5,045 bases of DNA from Spirochaetia bacterium UBA5550 (GTDB lineage Bacteria > Spirochaetota > UBA4802 > UBA5550): the NCBI GenBank assembly GCA_002425885.1, contig DINC01000028.1:12461-17505 (forward strand), read 5' to 3'. Below the pieces are notes generated by a model that did not search any database, was not told where the DNA came from, and saw nothing but the letters and a program-made list of their open reading frames with translations. Below, in pieces: positions 1 through 5,045 of the stretch. Numbering within the stretch: position 1 is the stretch's first letter; every line of letters begins with the position of its first letter. The position numbers and the translations under genes are program-made.

Positions 1-378
1 TATTATTTCTGAAGTTCTTATAATAAGTTCATGTTCAACATCTGCGGCCGAAATATTCATCTCTCCGAGATCAAGTATGTTTTTCAGTTCATTGACAAAT
101 TGAGTGAGAAACTGATGAATGCTGATCTCCTGATATTTATCAATTCTGGAAACTTCAAAGCTGCTGTGCTTTTTTTCAAGCAGAAAGGCAGAGAGAGAAA
201 ACAAAGAGCGTATTACTCTTGAATATTCCTCAGGAATATTAGTTCCGAACCATCCATCGGCCTTGTTCATAAGTATATCTATATTCCCGAGAAGAGCATT
301 CAATACGGTTAAACGCTCCTGTTCGTAAGTGGAGAAGTTTTTATCAACTATTTTCTTTATAATCTTTTCTAAATCCAT
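1..378 (-). CDS. Unrecognised protein, N-terminal 126 codons (3' end outside the window)
   Basis: An open minus-strand frame starts at ATG 376-378 (MDLEKIIKKIV...) and runs without a stop to the window edge. It begins 3 nt after the TAG of the lipoprotein gene and in the same frame. The junction reads TAG-AGA-ATG, with no strong Shine-Dalgarno, so translation is probably coupled. The next in-frame Met is at residue 37 (268-270). The product has no signal peptide or membrane segment, is rich in Leu, Ile, Glu and Lys, and looks helical: a Lys-rich N-terminus, a GWFG segment near residues 43-46, a Ser/Leu-rich helix around 59-68, and a C-terminal visible part containing ISIHQFLTQFVNEL and HELIIRTSEII. 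That last part faintly recalls the linker running into a histidine-kinase ATPase domain, but no H-, N- or G-box is in the window, so I assign no function. The dense coding frame and operon spacing make the gene likely real. Confidence 0.75.
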   Translation of the reverse strand, partial: MDLEKIIKKIVDKNFSTYEQERLTVLNALLGNIDILMNKADGWFGTNIPEEYSRVIRSLFSLSAFLLEKKHSSFEVSRIDKYQEISIHQFLTQFVNELKNILDLGEMNISAADVEHELIIRTSEII

Positions 379-381
379 TCT

Positions 382-1272
382 CTACCGCGGGTTATAGTCA
401 GATATGCGTAATCTAAGTTCCTCTGTAATTTTTTTCCCTGTTTCGATATCCGGGGATGACCAGCAGCCATATACCCATTTATCATTTATTGATATGAATG
501 AAAATGTTCCGTCAATATTCCTCCTGAAGGCTTTATATATAGTCCCTGATTCAGCAATAATATATCCTTTCTTTATTCTTTCATTAAATAATCTGTATGA
601 GTCAGTAAAAGAAACTCTTTCGCTTATGAAAACTTTAATCAATGCTTTATTATGCCGCCATTGTGTATAATAAATTGAATCTATCCCCTCCTGTTCTGCA
701 ACAGGATTGATACTGTATATGATACCATAATTATCTCTGTACTTCAATATATTAATTCTTTCATCCGGATTATCCCTGGTATAAGCCGTTCCTATATATT
801 TAAGTGAAGCCCTGATAAAAGATCTTAGTACGGCATCAGAATCTTCATTATCTGATTCAGTAAAAGTATATACAATATATTCTCCACGCAATGCGACAGC
901 TTTATGCGTGCCATAAAATTCATTTTCAGTATCTGATGAGAATTCCGTACCACCTGCTATCCTGCTGAAAAATCCGTAAGAGTTTAATGTATTGTTGAAC
1001 TTCATCAATTCAACTGTATAAGAATTTTTTTCATCATCGATTGTTTTATAAATACATATTGAGATACGCTCTATACCGGTCCGGTGATAATCCTCCCGAT
1101 AATTCCTGATCCCGGTGCCGCTATATTCTGCCGGATCAGATGTGCGCATCCATCCGGAGAGATCGGTGTCCCTCGGGAGCATGTCAGAAACAGATCCGAT
1201 TTCACTCCGGAAGAGAGCACAGGAAGTTGTGAATAATACAACGAATGCAAGAATAAGAGGTCCCGGCTTCAA
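382..1272 (-). CDS. Probable lipoprotein resembling the DUF6599 family, unknown function
   Basis: An uncharacterised protein of 296 residues if started at TTG 1270-1272. That start is chosen because AGGGGAG (1280-1286) sits 7 nt upstream, the gene would then begin one base after the DppF-type stop, and the product opens with a short signal peptide: Lys2, a hydrophobic run of about residues 5-14, then Phe-Thr-Thr-Ser-Cys18. The only upstream ATG, 1326, would overlap the ATPase by 53 nt and place the Cys at residue 36. Thr at -3 of the lipobox is unusual, so lipidation is likely but not certain. The mature part has LPRDTDLSGW at 32-41 and YTVELMKFNNTLNSYGFFSR at 85-104, an arrangement I associate with DUF6599. 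No catalytic motif or further membrane segment is visible. Being last-but-one in a peptide-transporter operon suggests an envelope role, possibly linked to the transporter; that is inference. Confidence 0.8.
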   Translation of the reverse strand: MKPGPLILAFVVLFTTSCALFRSEIGSVSDMLPRDTDLSGWMRTSDPAEYSGTGIRNYREDYHRTGIERISICIYKTIDDEKNSYTVELMKFNNTLNSYGFFSRIAGGTEFSSDTENEFYGTHKAVALRGEYIVYTFTESDNEDSDAVLRSFIRASLKYIGTAYTRDNPDERINILKYRDNYGIIYSINPVAEQEGIDSIYYTQWRHNKALIKVFISERVSFTDSYRLFNERIKKGYIIAESGTIYKAFRRNIDGTFSFISINDKWVYGCWSSPDIETGKKITEELRLRISDYNPR

Positions 1273-1273
1273 A

Positions 1274-2254
1274 TTAATACTCCCCTGCAAAATGACAGGC
1301 GGCAGAATGACGTATTTCACCGTCATTATATTCTTTCAATTCCGGATACGTATTTCTGCATACATCCCGTGCCATGGGACACCTGGGATGGAAATGGCAA
1401 CCCGGAGGCGGTGATACGGGTGAAGGGACATTCCCCTGTAATATAATCCGTTCTCTGACAGATGCAGGATCCGGTTCAGGTATGGCGGATATCAGAGCTT
1501 TAGTGTAGGGATGCAGAGGTTTAGTGTAAATTGAATCAGCATCAGCCATCTCAACAATGCGGCCAAGATACATAACAGCAACACGGTCGGAAATATGCCG
1601 CACAACAGTGAGATCATGGGAAATAAAAATATATGTCAGAGAGAGTTCATTCTGCAGATCCATGAGAAGGTTAAGTATCTGAGATTGTATAGATACATCA
1701 AGAGCAGATACCGGCTCGTCACAAATAAGGAGCATCGGGTTAAGCGCTATGGCCCTTGCTATACCGATCCTCTGTCTCTGCCCTCCTGAAAATTCATGGG
1801 GATAGCGGTCAAGAGAGTTCTTCGGCAGGCCGACCCTGTCGAGAAGTTCATATATCCTTTGCTGACGCCACTGAGCATCACCAATCCTGTGAATTAAAAA
1901 CGGCTCTTCAAGTATATACCGTACTGTATGCCGTGAATTAAGAGATTCGAAGGGATCCTGAAATATCATCTGAAAATTCCGTCTTAAGGGAAGCAAGTCC
2001 CTGTGACTGGTTTTATTAACCGGTATATCCCCGAAAATTACATCACCGGATGTGGGGATATACAGATTCATAATGGTTCTGCCCAAAGTGGTTTTACCGC
2101 ATCCTGATTCACCAACTATCCCGAGTGTTTCACCTTTTAATACATTAAAACTGACCCCATCAACTGCATGGACATACCCGGAAGTTTTTCTAAGGACACC
2201 CTTTTTTACAGGGAAATGCATTTTAAGGTTTTCTATTTTAAGAATCGGTTCCAT
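1274..2254 (-). CDS. dppF: Oligopeptide/dipeptide ABC transporter ATP-binding protein, OppF/DppF type
   Basis: Second ATPase of the peptide importer, expected to form a heterodimer with the preceding DppD-type subunit on the cytoplasmic face of the permeases. The 326 residues are normal for OppF/DppF. Motifs seen: Walker A GESGCGKT at 48-55, Q-loop Gln99 in IFQDPFESLN, signature FSGGQRQR at 155-162, Walker B LLICDEP with Asp179 and Glu180, SALD D-loop, and switch His213. HPYT at 248-251 is followed by four cysteines, 286, 292, 299 and 320 (C-x5-C-x6-C-x20-C), a likely iron-sulfur site. The early HFPVKKG and GYVHAVDGVSF segments are typical of the F-type subunit rather than the D-type. The start ATG at 2254 has AGGGA at 2260-2264, five bases upstream, and lies inside the end of the previous gene. 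The stop TAA is one base before the next gene's proposed TTG start. Confidence 0.95.
   Translation of the reverse strand: MEPILKIENLKMHFPVKKGVLRKTSGYVHAVDGVSFNVLKGETLGIVGESGCGKTTLGRTIMNLYIPTSGDVIFGDIPVNKTSHRDLLPLRRNFQMIFQDPFESLNSRHTVRYILEEPFLIHRIGDAQWRQQRIYELLDRVGLPKNSLDRYPHEFSGGQRQRIGIARAIALNPMLLICDEPVSALDVSIQSQILNLLMDLQNELSLTYIFISHDLTVVRHISDRVAVMYLGRIVEMADADSIYTKPLHPYTKALISAIPEPDPASVRERIILQGNVPSPVSPPPGCHFHPRCPMARDVCRNTYPELKEYNDGEIRHSAACHFAGEY
1280..1286 (-). promoter_or_regulatory. Shine-Dalgarno supporting the TTG start of the lipoprotein gene
   Basis: Read on the minus strand this is AGGGGAG, followed by a 7 nt AT-rich spacer and TTG at 1270-1272. It lies inside the last codons of the DppF-type gene. 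It is the strongest ribosome-binding site I see in the window and decides between the TTG start and the far-upstream ATG at 1326. Confidence 0.75.
1295..1399 (-). other. Four-cysteine C-terminal motif of the DppF-type ATPase, probable [4Fe-4S] site
   Basis: Cys286, Cys292, Cys299 and Cys320 of the product form GC-x5-C-x6-C-x20-C. This is the same plan as in the DppD-type partner, with three more residues before the last Cys. All four positions are intact. Confidence 0.65.
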
Positions 2255-3248
2255 TTTTATCCCTGAATTTATGACAATTTACGGTATGACCGGATGAAAT
2301 AATAAATTCATCCGGATGATTTATACTGCATGGTTCAAAAGCGTCTCCGCATCTTTCGCGGAACCTGCATCCTGCAGGATAATCGGATATAGAAGGGACC
2401 ATCCCTTCTATAGATCTCAATCTTGTTTTTCTCTGATGTGAAAACCTGGGAATTGAGTCAAGCAGACCACAGGTATAAGGGTGAGAAGGGTTGCTGAAAA
2501 TATCATGAGCACTACCCTTTTCCGCCACTTTACCGGCGTACAACACGACTACATTATCTGACAGATTGGCTATTACACCGAGATCATGGGTTATGAAAAT
2601 TACAGACATGCCGTATTCTTTCTGGAGATTACTGATCAGATCAAGTATCTGGGCCTGTATAGTAACATCCAATGCTGTTGTGGGTTCATCGGCAATTAAT
2701 ATATCCGGCCTGCATGCAAGGGCCATTGCAATCATAACTCTCTGTCTCATCCCGCCGGAAAGCTGGTGCGGGTATTCATCCATTCTCTGTTCCGGTTCTG
2801 AAATGCCGACTTTATCAAGAAGTTCAATAGTTTCGCGGTAGAGATCAGTCCGTTTCATCCCGGTTCTGTGAATTTCAAAGACCTCTGATATCTGTTTGCC
2901 GATCTTTTTTACAGGATTGAGAGCAGTCATCGGTTCCTGAAAAATCATTGCAATCCTGTTGCCCCGGATACTGTACATCTCCTCCGGAGTTAGAGAGAGG
3001 AGATTCCTGTTGTCGAATAAAATCTCACCACCTAAGTATTTCCCTGCGGGAACAGGGAGAAGACGCATGATCGACAGAGCAGTGACACTCTTGCCGCATC
3101 CCGACTCGCCCACTACTCCAAGAGTTTCACCTTTTGAAAGGTCAAAACTTATATCATCAACAGCGCGAAGGATTGACCCATCCCGCTCAAATCCGGCAGA
3201 GAAGTTTTTGACACTGAGTATTATATCTTTATTAACTGGCATAGACAT
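2238..3248 (-). CDS. dppD: Oligopeptide/dipeptide ABC transporter ATP-binding protein, OppD/DppD type
   Basis: One of the two cytoplasmic ATPases that drive a peptide importer; it would pair with the following DppF-type protein. The 336 residues match the usual OppD/DppD length. Motifs seen: Walker A GESGCGKS at 47-54, Q-loop Gln104, ABC signature LSGGMRQR at 163-170, Walker B ILIADEP with Asp187 and Glu188, and the switch His221. HPYT at 256-259 opens the oligo_HPY C-terminal region. Cysteines 294, 300, 307 and 325 (C-x5-C-x6-C-x17-C) fit the [4Fe-4S] site known in DppD and OppD proteins. The start is ATG at 3248, 5 nt after the binding-protein stop. A second in-frame ATG at 3242 cannot be excluded. 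No strong Shine-Dalgarno is close: GAGAAG at 3263-3268 is 14 nt away and the spacer is an A tract, so translation may be coupled to the upstream gene. The 3' end overlaps the next gene by 17 nt. The symbol is by family type; OppD is equally possible. Confidence 0.95.
   Translation of the reverse strand: MSMPVNKDIILSVKNFSAGFERDGSILRAVDDISFDLSKGETLGVVGESGCGKSVTALSIMRLLPVPAGKYLGGEILFDNRNLLSLTPEEMYSIRGNRIAMIFQEPMTALNPVKKIGKQISEVFEIHRTGMKRTDLYRETIELLDKVGISEPEQRMDEYPHQLSGGMRQRVMIAMALACRPDILIADEPTTALDVTIQAQILDLISNLQKEYGMSVIFITHDLGVIANLSDNVVVLYAGKVAEKGSAHDIFSNPSHPYTCGLLDSIPRFSHQRKTRLRSIEGMVPSISDYPAGCRFRERCGDAFEPCSINHPDEFIISSGHTVNCHKFRDKNGTDS
2260..2264 (-). promoter_or_regulatory. Shine-Dalgarno of the DppF-type gene
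   Basis: AGGGA on the minus strand, 5 nt before ATG 2254, embedded in the end of the DppD-type gene. It supports 2254 as the start and shows that the 17 nt overlap between the two ATPase genes is genuine. Confidence 0.7.
2274..2369 (-). other. Four-cysteine C-terminal motif of the DppD-type ATPase, probable [4Fe-4S] site
   Basis: Cys294, Cys300, Cys307 and Cys325 of the product lie in the oligo_HPY region after the nucleotide-binding domain. The GC-x5-C-x6-C-x17-C spacing agrees with the cluster-binding motif reported for DppD/OppD-type ATPases. Cluster binding here is inferred from the family. Confidence 0.7.
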
Positions 3249-3253
3249 TTTTT

Positions 3254-5045
3254 TTATTTATACTTCTCAATTATTTTTGTTACAGGTTCAAAGGTTTTAC
3301 CCGATTTTAATGCTTCACGGGTCTCTTTCTTCATTTCTTCATCAATCCAGAAATATCCGGCAGATGTAGGATTATTAAAAACAGCCCCTGTGTCCCTGTT
3401 CCCCGGAATCTCAGGAAACCTCAACCATCGCCAGTAAAATTCCCGGAAAAAGGGGAGCGTGTTAAGAGGTATCCACCCTCCTGAATCATGATATCTCTGC
3501 TGAATTTTATGAGCGAGCTGAATTCTTTCCTGTTCATTAATTGAATCTCTGTAGCGCTCGATTAGCCTGTCCATCTCTCGGTCATCGATATTATTAATGT
3601 TATTTGTCTGTGTTTTATGAGCATTATCTGAATGAAAAGATTGCCATGGTGACGGTCTGAAGCTTGTAGACCATGCCATGTAAGCTATGTCGTGTTTTTT
3701 TTCTATTATTTTTTTATATGATGTGCTTGAATCAAGAAGTTCCAGGTTAAGCTCAATCCCCGCTTTTTTGGCCTCCTCCTGGAGAACTACAACCCTTGGT
3801 GTGAGCTGTTCCTGATCGTAATTTATTGTTACCGAAAATCTCTTCCCCTCTTTTTCCCAGATGCCATCCTTACCCCGTTGCCACCCGGAACTTTTCATAT
3901 AGGATTCAACTTTCGGTATATTGAATTCTCTCGCTCTGATCTTTTTATTTGTGTAGGAACCATAACCTTCATAAAATGTATTGAGTCTCACTGCTTCATT
4001 CCGGAGAACCTGTGAATTAAGCTTGTCAAAATTTACAGCATGAGCAAGAGCATATCTGGTGTTTTTGTCTCTGAAAATCTCTTTATCGAAATTGAGATAC
4101 AGTCCGGATGTAGGCCTCCTTGCTTTATTATAATAAACAATTTTATTCACATAACCTTTTTCAAATATTTCACCTGTGCCTTTATCATACCATATTTCCG
4201 GTCTTGTTGCTGAAAATGAATCTATAAGCCCTTTTCTGAAATGTTCAAAAGCCACATTCTGATCTCTGATGACAGTAATCCTTATATAATCAGCGTTAAA
4301 CCTGTTTTTAAAATACCTGAGGTCTTTTGCCCACCAGTCTTTTTTCCTTTCGAAAAGAAGATATTTCCCCTTTGAAAAATCTTTAAGAATATATGGACCG
4401 GTATTCGGTTCAATCTTCCAGTTGTATTCAGTAATGAAATTTTTGTTAAGTTTGCCATAGAAATGCCGCGGTGTTGGTGATATAGCAACAGACTGCCATA
4501 GGTCCGGTATCTTTTTGGTGGCAGAAACTGAAAGCAGCAGGTCGCCATGTTTTGTAACTTTTTCAATTTCCTTCAAATAAAAATCATTATACCAGGGGGC
4601 CTGTATATGTTTTGAACGCATAAACTCAAGGGTAAAAATAAAGTCTTCCGGCGTAACCGGTGTACCATCTGACCATTTTGCCGCAGGATTCAATTTGAAA
4701 TACATCGTTTTGTCGTCTTTGCTGTATCCCCAGTGTGTTGCAAGTTCAGGTATTAGCTTTTCTGTCTCAGAATTATAGCTCACAAGTGAAAGCTGGTTAT
4801 CGGTAAAGTACGAACGTGTATAGTTATTTGAATCCGGGCCGACAGTTCTGAATGTCAATGGAAATGTCAGCATGTCTGTATTGAATGTTCCCCCTTTAAC
4901 AGCTTCAGGTGACGCGATTAAAGGGTCGTTTGCATTTGTAATCCATTTTACATTTTCAGTAAGCGGATGAACCGTATAATCAAGGACAATATTCTCGTCG
5001 TTTTCTTCCGGAGCAATTTCCTCTTTCTCTTTACTGCATGATGTT
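3254..5045 (-). CDS. YejA-like peptide ABC transporter substrate-binding lipoprotein (5' end outside the window)
   Basis: Binding protein of a peptide-type ABC importer (SBP family 5). It would capture peptides outside the inner membrane and deliver them to the permeases. The frame stays open from the stop TAA at 3254-3256 to the window edge, giving 596 codons. The ATG at 4871-4873 is therefore internal, not the start. The first visible residues are Thr-Ser-Cys-Ser, and this Cys (5036-5038) is the likely lipidated residue. It is followed by a charged Glu/Lys-rich tether. Counting that Cys as 1, recognisable pieces are a KGG element near 50, FRTVGPDSN at 63-71, KWSDGTPVTPEDF at 121-133 (typical SBP_bac_5), PNTGPY at 211-216 and RKKDWWAKDL at about 231-240. 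The last two are characteristic of YejA-like proteins. The mature protein of about 594 residues fits the family. It lies 5 nt upstream of the DppD-type gene. Ligand is unknown; peptides are inferred from family and neighbours. Confidence 0.93.
   Translation of the reverse strand, partial: TSCSKEKEEIAPEENDENIVLDYTVHPLTENVKWITNANDPLIASPEAVKGGTFNTDMLTFPLTFRTVGPDSNNYTRSYFTDNQLSLVSYNSETEKLIPELATHWGYSKDDKTMYFKLNPAAKWSDGTPVTPEDFIFTLEFMRSKHIQAPWYNDFYLKEIEKVTKHGDLLLSVSATKKIPDLWQSVAISPTPRHFYGKLNKNFITEYNWKIEPNTGPYILKDFSKGKYLLFERKKDWWAKDLRYFKNRFNADYIRITVIRDQNVAFEHFRKGLIDSFSATRPEIWYDKGTGEIFEKGYVNKIVYYNKARRPTSGLYLNFDKEIFRDKNTRYALAHAVNFDKLNSQVLRNEAVRLNTFYEGYGSYTNKKIRAREFNIPKVESYMKSSGWQRGKDGIWEKEGKRFSVTINYDQEQLTPRVVVLQEEAKKAGIELNLELLDSSTSYKKIIEKKHDIAYMAWSTSFRPSPWQSFHSDNAHKTQTNNINNIDDREMDRLIERYRDSINEQERIQLAHKIQQRYHDSGGWIPLNTLPFFREFYWRWLRFPEIPGNRDTGAVFNNPTSAGYFWIDEEMKKETREALKSGKTFEPVTKIIEKYK
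5036..5044 (-). other. Signal peptidase II cleavage site (Thr-Ser-Cys) of the binding protein
   Basis: The first three complete codons in the window encode Thr-Ser-Cys, followed by SKEKEE. A small residue, then Cys, then a charged tether is the pattern of a lipoprotein at the cleavage point. The hydrophobic part of the signal peptide is beyond the window edge, so the lipobox is seen only from position -2 onward. Confidence 0.7.

Noticed and set aside
31..222. Plus-strand open frame of 63 codons at the window start
   Set aside because: It is antisense to the open minus-strand frame at 1-378, which has operon-type spacing and is the better coding candidate.
379..384. Possible stop-codon readthrough joining the lipoprotein to the next gene (same frame, TAG then AGA then ATG)
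   Set aside because: The shared frame is expected by chance one time in three, and an ATG immediately after the stop explains the arrangement. Nothing indicates TAG recoding elsewhere in the window.
1115..1414. Plus-strand open frame of 99 codons
   Set aside because: Antisense to the lipoprotein and DppF-type genes, with no domain, no convincing ribosome-binding site, and low-complexity basic composition.
2959..3369. Plus-strand open frame of 136 codons crossing the binding-protein/ATPase junction
   Set aside because: It lies fully antisense to two well-supported genes. Its product is the reverse shadow of conserved motifs such as Walker A and shows no recognisable domain.
3695..3715. T8 and T7 runs (A runs on the coding strand) in the binding-protein gene, considered as a phase-variation site or terminator
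   Set aside because: They encode a Lys-rich stretch (KKIIEKKHD) in an intact frame, no hairpin precedes them, and the length is short for phase variation.
4282..4566. Minus-strand open frame of 94 codons inside the binding-protein gene
   Set aside because: An out-of-frame shadow. The overlapping frame encodes the conserved PNTGPY and KKDWWAKDL motifs and is clearly the real gene.

Overview
The window is a compact stretch of bacterial DNA with five genes, all on the minus strand and reading from about position 5045 down to 1. Almost every base is coding. The spacers or overlaps from the first gene to the last are 5 nt, a 17 nt overlap, 1 nt and 3 nt, so this reads as one polycistronic operon. 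No promoter, terminator, tRNA, rRNA, CRISPR array or mobile element is visible. The operon promoter and its terminator probably lie outside the window on either side.

Layout in transcription order: (1) 5045-3254, a peptide-type ABC transporter substrate-binding lipoprotein of the YejA-like branch of SBP family 5, missing only its first few residues; (2) 3248-2238, an OppD/DppD-type ATPase; (3) 2254-1274, an OppF/DppF-type ATPase; (4) 1272-382, a probable lipoprotein resembling the uncharacterised DUF6599 family, read here as starting at TTG; (5) 378-1, the first 126 codons of an unrecognised protein that runs off the window.

Genes 1-3 supply the binding protein and the two motor subunits of an oligopeptide or dipeptide importer. 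The binding protein would be anchored by lipid, and both ATPases are intact with complete nucleotide-binding motifs and a four-cysteine C-terminal motif of the kind that holds a [4Fe-4S] cluster. The two permease genes needed for a working importer are not in the window. They are not between the binding protein and the ATPases, so they may lie upstream of position 5045 or elsewhere. Genes 4 and 5 are tightly attached to the transporter operon and have no assigned function.

Organism: lipoproteins with a signal peptidase II site, a YejA-like binding protein and a moderate-to-low GC content (roughly 40% by eye) suggest a diderm bacterium. The relaxed lipobox of gene 4 and the gene mix would fit Spirochaetota or a deltaproteobacterial-type lineage, but this is a guess, since no marker gene is present. 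Overall this is a fairly ordinary transporter operon. The parts most worth a second look are the two uncharacterised 3' genes and the missing permeases.
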